This document shows positions 1 to 5,527 of a stretch of DNA of 5,638 bases, one piece after another. This DNA comes from VMFP01 sp964630025 (GTDB lineage Bacteria; Patescibacteriota; Andersenbacteria; UBA10190; CAIZMI01): positions 1 through 5,638 of the forward strand of contig CAZVRG010000048.1 in NCBI GenBank assembly GCA_964630025.1. Reading direction: 5' to 3'. A program made the position numbers and the translations under genes. How positions within the stretch are numbered: position 1 is the first letter of the stretch; the number at the start of each line of letters is the position of its first letter. The notes under the pieces are model-generated. The model was not told where the DNA came from. It did no database searches and was given only the letters and a program-made list of their open reading frames with translations.

Positions 1-136
1 GATCACCGTGGCCTGTCCGGACCCCAAGGTGTTACCGATCTACTCATCACGTACAAGACATTGACACCCCCTACAATATCCCGTATCGTGTTCCGGCGTT
101 GCTCGTTATCACTACGGTCCCACGCAAGGAACCTCT
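1..136. other. Upstream region before the first gene
   Basis: No recognisable gene. Frame 2 is open from the window edge to a TGA at 62-64 and could be the last 20 codons of an upstream gene. Frame 1 is open to a TAA at 187-189, and frame 3 runs through into the next gene's territory. None of these translations resembles a family I know. The stretch does contain a promoter-like pair (61-89) and the ribosome binding site AAGGA (126-130) of the gene starting at 137. Confidence 0.5.
61..89 (+). promoter_or_regulatory. Candidate sigma-70-type promoter of the TIGR02996-domain gene
   Basis: A perfect -35 box TTGACA (61-66) is followed after exactly 17 bp by TATCGT (84-89), which matches 4 of 6 bases of TATAAT. 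Transcription would start near 96, giving a leader of about 41 nt that contains the ribosome binding site at 126-130. The TACAAT at 72-77 looks better as a -10 box but lies only 5 bp from this -35 and has no -35 of its own. Confidence 0.5.
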
Positions 137-832
137 ATGTCTGGTACAGACGCGTTCCTTGCCACGATCAAGGAACACCCCAGCAATAACGGCCCCCGTC
201 TGGTCTATGCCGATTGGTTGGAGGAGCACGGAGCATGTGACCGCGCCGAACTCATCCGTCTCCACTGTGCCGGACAGCACCAAGACCGCATCACCGCGCT
301 CATTGAGAAGCACGGCCGCTCCTGGGCCGCCGAGGATCTGGGGATCCCAGAATCCTGCATTCCGAAGGGCGCCACCCTTGAATTCCACAAAGGATTCATC
401 TTCTTCCCCGTTATCATCAGGCCGTTCGCTGCACTGATGGCGGATGGGAAGTATGGGCATGAGAACAGTTGCATCACCCTCGAAAACTTCCCTTTCACCG
501 CCGAAGAAGGCGACACCGCCCAACTCGTTCTCGTCCACTTCTTCGGCCGCTCCATTTCCACCGAAGACGCCACGAGCGGGATGGCACAGATGGCTCTCGA
601 TCCTGCCAAGATCGAGCATCTCATGGCCTATGGGGCGCAGCACTGGAAAGGGAACCCCGAGTTAATCGCTGCCCTCGGCTCTTCGTGGGTGTACCCGCTC
701 GCTCACCGCGTCGTCCCGTTCCTGGGTGAGGGCTCCTGGCGGCGCTTCCTGGGCCTGGATTGCTCGGAGGATGAGTGGGTTGCCCCTTGCCGCTTTGCCG
801 CCGTCCGCAAGGTTCCCAATCCTGCTCTTTGA
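137..832 (+). CDS. TIGR02996-domain protein, function unknown (231 aa)
   Basis: The start is well supported: AAGGA at 126-130 lies 6 nt before the ATG. Residues about 4-45 match the TIGR02996 'repeat-companion' domain, with its core PRLVYADWLEEHG (20-32) followed by RAELIRLHC (36-44). In planctomycetes and myxobacteria this domain usually sits at the N-terminus of proteins with leucine-rich or other repeats. Its molecular role is not known. The remaining 185 residues show no repeats, signal peptide, membrane helix or catalytic motif that I recognise. They include a hydrophobic patch (FIFFPVII, 87-94) and several tryptophans near the C-terminus. Isoleucine is coded 10 ATC to 3 ATT, against 5 ATC, 11 ATT and 1 ATA in the next gene, which hints at a different origin. 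The gene is monocistronic, with its own promoter and a strong terminator at 914-952. I am confident it is coding and that the N-terminal domain is right; function is open. Confidence 0.85.
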   Translation: MSGTDAFLATIKEHPSNNGPRLVYADWLEEHGACDRAELIRLHCAGQHQDRITALIEKHGRSWAAEDLGIPESCIPKGATLEFHKGFIFFPVIIRPFAALMADGKYGHENSCITLENFPFTAEEGDTAQLVLVHFFGRSISTEDATSGMAQMALDPAKIEHLMAYGAQHWKGNPELIAALGSSWVYPLAHRVVPFLGEGSWRRFLGLDCSEDEWVAPCRFAAVRKVPNPAL

Positions 833-881
833 CCCTTGGAACCTTTGCGCTTGTGCACTGCGCTTTGTCCCTTTGGCCTTG

Positions 882-907
882 CCCACCATAGCGTTAGCGA
901 AGGTGGG
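882..907. repeat. Short palindrome, possible interspersed repeat copy
   Basis: CCCACC (882-887) pairs with GGTGGG (902-907) around a 14-nt centre with the core TAGCGTTAGCGA. I recall very similar GC-rich palindromes with a TAGC-TTAGCGAAGG core scattered through Patescibacteria genomes; that is memory, not a search. It sits just upstream of the terminator hairpin, so the 3' end of the first transcript would carry two hairpins in a row. Confidence 0.4.
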
Positions 908-913
908 TCGCCA

Positions 914-952
914 CGCCTGCGCGTATCTTTTGGATACGGCAGGCGTTTTTTT
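914..952 (+). terminator. Rho-independent terminator after the TIGR02996-domain gene
   Basis: CGCCTGC (914-920) plus CGTATC (922-927) pairs with GATACG (933-938) plus GCAGGCG (939-945). This gives a 13-bp stem with one bulged G at 921 and a 5-nt loop (TTTTG). Seven T follow at 946-952. This is a canonical intrinsic terminator and closes the first transcription unit 82 nt after its stop codon. Confidence 0.93.
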
Positions 953-959
953 GTACAAT
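930..959 (+). promoter_or_regulatory. Weak candidate promoter overlapping the terminator
   Basis: TACAAT (954-959) follows the terminator T-run directly and matches 5 of 6 bases of the -10 consensus. The only -35 candidate is TTGGAT (930-935, 3 of 6) at 18 bp, inside the terminator loop and stem. If active, it would add a leader of about 160 nt before the gene at 1125. The promoter at 1063-1091 is a better candidate. Confidence 0.22.
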
Positions 960-964
960 CCGAG

Positions 965-998
965 CGAATCGTTTGGTCTCGCTGGTTCCCACGATTCG
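965..998. repeat. 8-bp inverted repeat in the intergenic region
   Basis: CGAATCGT (965-972) and ACGATTCG (991-998) are perfect inverted copies separated by 18 nt. It could be an operator-like site or an RNA hairpin just after the weak TACAAT box. No T-run follows, so it is not a terminator. The rest of 999-1062 is purine-rich (G-runs at 1018-1022 and 1032-1036) and shows no RNA gene that I recognise. Confidence 0.4.
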
Positions 999-1062
999 TG
1001 AGCACCGATGGCGGGAAGGGGGAGCATGAGAGGGGGACCGAAGAGGTTCCCACCCCAGACTG

Positions 1063-1091
1063 TTGACTCCTAAAACATTCTGTGCCATACT
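1063..1091 (+). promoter_or_regulatory. Promoter of the sigma4/HARE gene and likely of the downstream unit
   Basis: TTGACT (1063-1068, 5 of 6) is followed after exactly 17 bp by CATACT (1086-1091, 4 of 6). A TG at 1083-1084 forms an extended -10 (TGnCATACT). The predicted start is near 1098, immediately before an AGGAAG ribosome binding site (1099-1104), so the leader is very short. Confidence 0.65.
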
Positions 1092-1113
1092 TGTGCCCAG
1101 GAAGAAACCCTCA

Positions 1114-1128
1114 ATGCGAATTGAATGA
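1114..1128 (+). CDS. Possible 4-residue leader ORF coupled to the sigma4/HARE gene
   Basis: ATG at 1114 opens a reading frame for Met-Arg-Ile-Glu and stops at TGA (1126-1128), which overlaps the ATG at 1125 as ATGA. The only good Shine-Dalgarno sequence, AGGAAG (1099-1104), is 9 nt from this ATG but 20 nt from the main start. Ribosomes may therefore load here and re-initiate at 1125. The peptide is too short to judge by sequence alone. Confidence 0.3.
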   Translation: MRIE

Positions 1129-2321
1129 ATCGGTCTACCCGAATATCAAAGGCGGAGGGAAGCGCGTTTTCAGCACCTGCGGCGGTCGCCACGGGGCGTG
1201 CGAGCGTGGAGATGATCCATACAGCGGCACACGACCTTCTTGAGCGACTGCCGGAACGGAATCGGCGCATTGTTGCCGAGCGCTTTGGGGCGGGCAACGG
1301 ACGGCCGCGCACCCTTGTCACGATTGGCAATCGCGAAGGAGTTTCTCGCGAACGTATTCGGCAAATCGTTGAGAGCGGTTTGCAACTGCTCCGTACGGAA
1401 GCACCCGCGAAAGGTTCCGCCACCGCACAGGTGCGCGAGATGTTGCTATCGCAATTTGCAACGTTTGGCGGTGTTGCAACGGAAGATCTTCTCCTTTCGA
1501 CAATCGGGAGCACAAAGGCGGAAGATCGAAGCGCCATCCGTTTCCTTCTCTCGGCATTCACCGATTTTGCGGAAGCACGAGAGACCCAGCGAACGTGGGC
1601 ACATTGGATTGTGCCGGCGTTTACCACACCGCGCTCCGGAAGCGACAGTGCCGACATGCCTGCGCAGCATCCGTCCTTAGAAACTGTCCTGGAGGCAGGC
1701 GAGCGTATTCTTGAGCGCGATAGCGCGTTGATTCCGGAAGCGCGTTACCAGGACGAGCTGCGGCGCGTGCTCGGCGTAGCAGTATCGGATACGATTCTCG
1801 GCGCCTATCTTGGGGTTTCGAAGCGCATTGTGCGCAACCCGTTTGGAGAATTCGGATTGCGCGCCTGGCGCACAGCAGTGCCGCGCAGTGTGGGTGACAA
1901 GGCGTATCTGGTGCTGAAATCACACGGGAAGCCGTTGCATTTCCGCGCCGTCGCGGATGAGATTAATCGTCTTGGGTTTGATCAGAAGCGCGCCCTTGCC
2001 GAGACCGTTCATAACGATCTTATTCGGGATTCCCGCTTCGTGCTGGTGGGCCGCGGGCTCTACGCGCTTCGGGAATGGGGATTCACGCCGGGACGCGTTT
2101 CGGACGTGATCCTGCGTCTCCTGCGTGAGGCACATCGTCCGCTGCCAAAGTCCGAAATTGTTGCCGAGGTGCTGAAACAGCGCTTTGTGAAACGCAATAC
2201 GGTGCTGTTGAGCCTGCTGAACCGCTCGCTCTTCCGCGCGTTGCCGGACGGCGCGTATACGCTGGCCGATGAACAGCCGGCGACTTCACGGGTGTCGCGC
2301 AGCGAATCACCGCCGGCATAA
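1125..2321 (+). CDS. Sigma-70 region 4 / HARE multi-winged-helix putative transcription regulator (398 aa)
   Basis: Residues about 36-92 match sigma-70 region 4, with the HTH core TLVTIGNREGVSRERIRQI (63-81), close to the region 4.2 pattern of primary sigma factors. Sigma regions 1-3, including the -10-binding region 2, are absent, so it is not a complete sigma factor. Residues about 256-318 match the HARE-HTH fold of the RNA polymerase delta subunit: GDKAYLVLKSHGKPLHF, then RFVLVGRGLYALREW at the wing. Residues 321-380 look like another winged helix. Two weaker modules (about 100-165 and 186-250) also end in an aromatic wing, for example FGLRAW at 243-248. It probably binds DNA and perhaps RNA polymerase. 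An in-frame TGA at 1122-1124 fixes 1125 as the earliest start; the next Met is 30. The main start has poor SD spacing (20 nt), see the leader ORF. It lies 31 nt upstream of the membrane protein gene, so co-transcription is likely. Confidence 0.88.
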   Translation: MNRSTRISKAEGSAFSAPAAVATGRASVEMIHTAAHDLLERLPERNRRIVAERFGAGNGRPRTLVTIGNREGVSRERIRQIVESGLQLLRTEAPAKGSATAQVREMLLSQFATFGGVATEDLLLSTIGSTKAEDRSAIRFLLSAFTDFAEARETQRTWAHWIVPAFTTPRSGSDSADMPAQHPSLETVLEAGERILERDSALIPEARYQDELRRVLGVAVSDTILGAYLGVSKRIVRNPFGEFGLRAWRTAVPRSVGDKAYLVLKSHGKPLHFRAVADEINRLGFDQKRALAETVHNDLIRDSRFVLVGRGLYALREWGFTPGRVSDVILRLLREAHRPLPKSEIVAEVLKQRFVKRNTVLLSLLNRSLFRALPDGAYTLADEQPATSRVSRSESPPA

Positions 2322-2352
2322 CATCACGACGCGAGGGAGCACAGACACACAC

Positions 2353-3684
2353 ATGATTCTCCAACTCATCAACCAGTTCCTCATCCACGCGCTCGGCGGC
2401 TTTGCCGATCTTATGGGGTGGGCGCTGTTGAACATCGGTCCGTTCGTTGGCGTGCCGACGTTCTTCATCCTGATGTTTTTGCTGTACATGGAGCTGATTC
2501 GGCGGCAGTTCCTCGCGGCGTTTCCGTGGACGTTTCTGCAGGTGCGCGTACCGGAAACCAATACGCGCACGCCGCGCGGCATGGAAGAGGTATTCAACGT
2601 TCTTCATGGCGCCTTTCGCCCACCGGATCTCTACGACTTGTACTTGGACGGATTCGTGCACCCGTGGTTTTCCGCGGAAATTCGCGGAACCAAAGAGGGC
2701 GTCACCTTCGTGTTTCGTATCCCCACTGCGATCCGCCAACTCTTCGAAGCTGCGGTCTATGCGCAATATCCGGATGCAGAGATTACCGAAGGCGAAGACT
2801 ACACGCAACGCTTTCCGCTTTCCAAACTCGAAACGGACTTTGACCTGTGGGGAACGGAAATGATCCTCCTCAAGCCGGATGCGTACCCACTGAAAACATT
2901 TGTGGATTTCGAGGACGAGTTTGCGGAAGACGGGCGTTTCGTCGATCCGATGGCCGCCATGACCGAGGTCGTGAGCGCGCTGAACCCCGGCGAAGAGATG
3001 TGGATTCAAATTTTGTTCCGCCCAGAGATTGCTGGCATTTCTCTGCCGGGTATCACTCGTCCAGACTGGCGTAAGAAAGGGGAAGATCTCGCACTGAAGC
3101 TTGCGGGAAAAGAGCCAAAGAAAAAGCTAGGCCGGCTCCAGCAAGTTCTGGGCGGGATTGGAACCGTTGCCTCACCATTTCTTCCAGGACCGGCGATCGA
3201 GCCGAAGAAAAAGTCCAGCGCGGTGGACTTAGGCATCTTAAAACTCACCCCAGGGGAGACGGATATCGTGCGCGCCATTCAGCGTAACGTGAGCAAATCC
3301 GGCTACGGGACCGCGATCCGCGTCATCGCGATTGGCCCGAAAGGGAAGTTCATCCGGCGCCAGCGTATTCCGCAGTTGTTCGGTATCTTCCGCCAGTATG
3401 GCACGCAAAATCTCAACACGCTGGTCCCAGACACCGCGCGCTTCACCACCTCGCGTCCCACGTTTGGTTTGAGCGCACCGCGCCAGCGTCGGCGGAAACA
3501 TCGCATTCTCTGGCGGTATCAGCAGCGGTATCACCGCGAGGCAGGGTATATTCTGAATGTTGAGGAACTCGCGACGCTCTTCCACTTCCCCGTGACAACC
3601 GTGAAGACGCCGACGCTCGAGCATGCACGTGCCCGCAAGGGCGAGCCGCCACCAGAGGTTCCGCTTGCACCCCTGGAAGAGTAG
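2353..3684 (+). CDS. Membrane-anchored partner of the VirD4/HerA-like ATPase (443 aa)
   Basis: An N-terminal amphipathic stretch (1-20) leads to one strong membrane helix (about 24-47, ending FFILMFLLYMEL), followed by basic residues. The remaining 395 residues would be cytoplasmic. Conserved-looking blocks are LWGTEMILLKPDAYPLKTF (165-183), a stretch ending in PGEEMWIQILFRP (212-224), a lysine-rich linker (240-290), and ELATLFHFP (405-413) near the C-terminus. The last two types of block occur, as I recall, in the N-terminal half of fused actinobacterial conjugative-transfer ATPases, just before the Walker A domain. I recall the Patescibacteria family as DUF8128, unverified. It probably tethers the ATPase encoded 106 nt downstream to the membrane. 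I chose the ATG at 2353: AGGGAG (2334-2339) lies 13 nt upstream, and the reading starts just before the membrane helix. An in-frame ATG at 2269 would add 28 basic residues overlapping the previous gene and is unlikely. Confidence 0.88.
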   Translation: MILQLINQFLIHALGGFADLMGWALLNIGPFVGVPTFFILMFLLYMELIRRQFLAAFPWTFLQVRVPETNTRTPRGMEEVFNVLHGAFRPPDLYDLYLDGFVHPWFSAEIRGTKEGVTFVFRIPTAIRQLFEAAVYAQYPDAEITEGEDYTQRFPLSKLETDFDLWGTEMILLKPDAYPLKTFVDFEDEFAEDGRFVDPMAAMTEVVSALNPGEEMWIQILFRPEIAGISLPGITRPDWRKKGEDLALKLAGKEPKKKLGRLQQVLGGIGTVASPFLPGPAIEPKKKSSAVDLGILKLTPGETDIVRAIQRNVSKSGYGTAIRVIAIGPKGKFIRRQRIPQLFGIFRQYGTQNLNTLVPDTARFTTSRPTFGLSAPRQRRRKHRILWRYQQRYHREAGYILNVEELATLFHFPVTTVKTPTLEHARARKGEPPPEVPLAPLEE

Positions 3685-3695
3685 TCCGTCCGGTC

Positions 3696-3778
3696 TACCC
3701 CGTTAGAAGCAACATGCCAGACGGTGCAACTTCAAACGCTTTTTCGCCGAAAGACGATAAGCAGCTTCTAACGGGGTA
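3696..3778. repeat. Perfect 15-bp inverted repeat around a 53-nt spacer, upstream of the ATPase gene
   Basis: TACCCCGTTAGAAGC (3696-3710) and GCTTCTAACGGGGTA (3764-3778) are exact reverse complements. The spacer holds a smaller hairpin: CGCTTT (3737-3742) with AAAG and CG (3750-3753, 3755-3756; A3754 bulged). No T-run follows, so it is not an ordinary terminator. Possible readings are a small MITE-like element, a structured intercistronic RNA, or an operator pair. I see no clear target-site duplication. The right arm overlaps a TATACT box. Confidence 0.9.
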
Positions 3779-3794
3779 TACTGTTACCATATGA
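3714..3794 (+). CDS. Possible 26-residue ORF between the membrane protein and ATPase genes
   Basis: ATG at 3714 opens a 26-codon frame beginning MPDGATSNAFSPKDD. It ends at TGA (3792-3794), overlapping the ATPase ATG at 3791 as ATGA. It covers the spacer and right arm of the inverted repeat. Its own ribosome binding site is weak (AGAAG, 3705-3709, 4 nt away), and the peptide resembles nothing I know. The overlap suggests it could couple translation to the ATPase, which itself lacks a well-placed Shine-Dalgarno. It may equally be chance. Confidence 0.25.
   Translation: MPDGATSNAFSPKDDKQLLTGYTVTI
3777..3782 (+). promoter_or_regulatory. Candidate -10 box for a leaderless ATPase transcript
   Basis: TATACT (3777-3782) matches 5 of 6 bases of the -10 consensus and straddles the outer edge of the right repeat arm. 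A start about 7 nt later, near 3789, would put the ATPase ATG (3791) almost at the 5' end of the mRNA. The sequence 17 bp upstream (ACGATA, 3754-3759) is a poor -35, so evidence rests on the -10 and on the lack of a good ribosome binding site. Confidence 0.4.
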
Positions 3795-5527
3795 GTCCCA
3801 CTGTATCCTCCGAGCCGATCACCGTTATGGGCGAGACGAATTTTCGGAATGTCCGGCGGGCGTTCGGCATCAAGCGGGATGACCGGCGACGTCATGTCTA
3901 CGTGATCGGGAAAACCGGATCCGGGAAAACGACCGCGCTCCAAAATATGGCGATTCAGGACATCCAGAATGGCGAGGGGCTCGCCGTGGTGGATCCACAC
4001 GGAGATTTCGCCACCACGCTGCTTGAGTATGTGCCGCCGCACCGCGTGAACGATGTCATCTATTTTGATCCGTCGGATGCGGAATTTCCCATCGCCTTCA
4101 ATATTTTAGAGACGGTGCCGCCGGACGATCCGCGTTTCGGGCAGGAGAAAAATTTGGTGAGTTCCGGCCTTGTTGGCGTGTTCAAGAAGCTCTGGGCAGA
4201 TTCCTGGGGGCCGCGACTTGAGTATATTCTCCGCAATGTGATTCTGGCGCTGCTCGATTCGCCAGGGAACACCCTTCTCGGCATCATGCGCATTCTCGTG
4301 GATAAGGATTTCCGGAAGCTCATTGTTGATCAGGTACGCGATCCGGTCGTGAAATCCTTCTGGGTTGATGAATTTGCCCAGTACAATGAGCGATTCCGCA
4401 GCGAGGCCATCAGCCCGATTCAAAACAAAGTTGGACAGTTTTTAAGCAGCAGCACCATTCGGAATATCGTCGGACAGCCCACCTCCACTATCGATCTGCG
4501 GGACGTGATGGATCAGGGGAAAGTCTTCATCATGAATCTCTCGAAAGGGAAAATCGGCGAAGACAATGCGGCGCTGCTTGGCGCCATGATGATCACGAAA
4601 ATTCAGCTTGCGGCCATGGATCGCGCGCGGCTTTCCGAAGAAGAGCGCAAAGACTTTCATCTCTATGTGGACGAGTTTCAGAACTTCGCGACGGACTCCT
4701 TTGCAACGATTCTCAGCGAGGCACGAAAGTACCGCCTGAATATTCTTATGGCGCACCAGTACATCGCGCAGATGTCCGAGCCGGTGCGCGACGCGGTCTT
4801 CGGCAACGTCGGTACCATCGCCTGCTTTCGCGTAGGCGCCTACGACGCGGAGTATCTCGAGCGGGAATACGCGCCGCATTTTACGGAAACGGATTTGGTG
4901 AACCTCGATAAGTACAACGCGTATATCAAGCTGATGATCGACGGTACGGCGAGCAAGCCGTTTTCCATGACAACGATTCCCACCGGCGCCCGCACGCCGC
5001 GGTACGGGGAAACGGAAAAAATCATTCGCGTGTCCCGTGAGCGCTATGGGCGTGAACGAACAGTCGTGGAGGAAAAAATCAGTCGCTGGAGTTCACGAAC
5101 GTTCCGTCAGGCGGGCGAAGAAGAGTCGGCGGCGTCCTACCGGCAGGAAGCGCGTCCGATGTACCGTCGCAGCGAGCCTCCCGGACGTGCGGAATTTCCG
5201 GCGCCAGCGGTTTCCAGATTGGAGTCCGTGGTTCTTCCCCAGGGGAATGAACGCATTACGAGTTTGGAGGGACGATTGCAGCAGGAGGAACCGCGCCGGA
5301 TGCGGCGCGTGTATCCCACGACGTGCGACCGATGCGGCCGCGCCACAGAAGTTCCATTCGAGCCCGTTCCGGGAAAGGAGAAGTATTGCTCGGAGTGCCT
5401 CGCGATCGTTCGCGCAGAACGCCGGCGGATGCCACCGGAGCGGCCGGGGTTCCAGGCATTTTCCTCACCCTCGCGTTCTGGCGCGGGACAGCGTCCACTG
5501 TCGCCATCGCCGCCGGGCACCGCGTGA
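3791..5527 (+). CDS. VirD4/TraG/HerA-like type IV secretion ATPase with C-terminal CxxC-x17-CxxC zinc module (578 aa)
   Basis: This is a conjugation-type P-loop motor ATPase, expected to form a hexamer that pumps DNA or protein at the membrane. Visible motifs are Walker A GKTGSGKT (40-47), the VVDPHGDF block (66-73), EAISPIQNKVGQFLSS (205-220) with RNIVGQ after it, IDLRDVMDQGKVFIMNLSKG (234-253), Walker B LYVDEF with D294 and E295, and the sensor-like LMAHQY (319-324). It has no membrane helix; the neighbouring 443-residue protein probably supplies the anchor. After about residue 405 comes a charged, Arg/Glu/Pro-rich tail, then C512, C515, C533 and C536, spaced exactly CxxC-x17-CxxC, matching the TIGR04272-type zinc module, and a Pro/Ser-rich end. 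The ATG at 3791 is the earliest start: a TAA lies in frame at 3758-3760 with no start codon between. The nearest G-rich SD (3773-3776) is 14 nt away, so initiation may be leaderless or coupled. No relaxase or other secretion genes are in view, so the cargo is unknown. Confidence 0.93.
   Translation: MSPTVSSEPITVMGETNFRNVRRAFGIKRDDRRRHVYVIGKTGSGKTTALQNMAIQDIQNGEGLAVVDPHGDFATTLLEYVPPHRVNDVIYFDPSDAEFPIAFNILETVPPDDPRFGQEKNLVSSGLVGVFKKLWADSWGPRLEYILRNVILALLDSPGNTLLGIMRILVDKDFRKLIVDQVRDPVVKSFWVDEFAQYNERFRSEAISPIQNKVGQFLSSSTIRNIVGQPTSTIDLRDVMDQGKVFIMNLSKGKIGEDNAALLGAMMITKIQLAAMDRARLSEEERKDFHLYVDEFQNFATDSFATILSEARKYRLNILMAHQYIAQMSEPVRDAVFGNVGTIACFRVGAYDAEYLEREYAPHFTETDLVNLDKYNAYIKLMIDGTASKPFSMTTIPTGARTPRYGETEKIIRVSRERYGRERTVVEEKISRWSSRTFRQAGEEESAASYRQEARPMYRRSEPPGRAEFPAPAVSRLESVVLPQGNERITSLEGRLQQEEPRRMRRVYPTTCDRCGRATEVPFEPVPGKEKYCSECLAIVRAERRRMPPERPGFQAFSSPSRSGAGQRPLSPSPPGTA

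Noticed and set aside
99..437. Plus-strand frame of 112 codons overlapping the first gene
   Set aside because: Most of it lies inside the TIGR02996-domain gene in another frame and shows no family resemblance.
71..643. Long minus-strand frame (190 codons) opposite the first gene
   Set aside because: It is the antisense shadow of a gene with a recognisable TIGR02996 domain and a well-spaced ribosome binding site; its translation resembles no family.
984..1053. Direct repeat GGTTCCCAC at 984-992 and 1045-1053
   Set aside because: Nine bases with no third copy and no regular spacing; it could be chance.
953..1062. tRNA or other known RNA gene in the intergenic region
   Set aside because: I looked on both strands for a cloverleaf with a GGTTCGAAT-type T-arm and found none; the purine-rich part matches no RNA family I know.
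1125..2321. Calling this gene a complete sigma factor
   Set aside because: Only region 4 is visible. There is no region 2 or 3, and region 4 is at the N-terminus instead of the C-terminus.
2269..2352. 28-residue N-terminal extension of the membrane protein
   Set aside because: It would overlap the regulator gene by 53 nt and encodes a His/Arg-rich stretch unlike a membrane-protein start. The ATG at 2353 has an AGGGAG upstream and begins just before the hydrophobic helix.
2083..3009. Minus-strand frame of 308 codons
   Set aside because: It runs across the 3' part of the regulator gene and half of the membrane-protein gene on the other strand. The translation is low in order and rich in Arg and His, as expected of an antisense shadow in GC-rich DNA.
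1131..3700. Direct repeat CGGTCTACCC at 1131-1140 and 3691-3700
   Set aside because: A 10-base match is expected many times by chance in a window of this length, and the flanks differ.
3696..3778. Reading the 15-bp inverted repeat as a rho-independent terminator
   Set aside because: The loop is 53 nt and no T-run follows the right arm.
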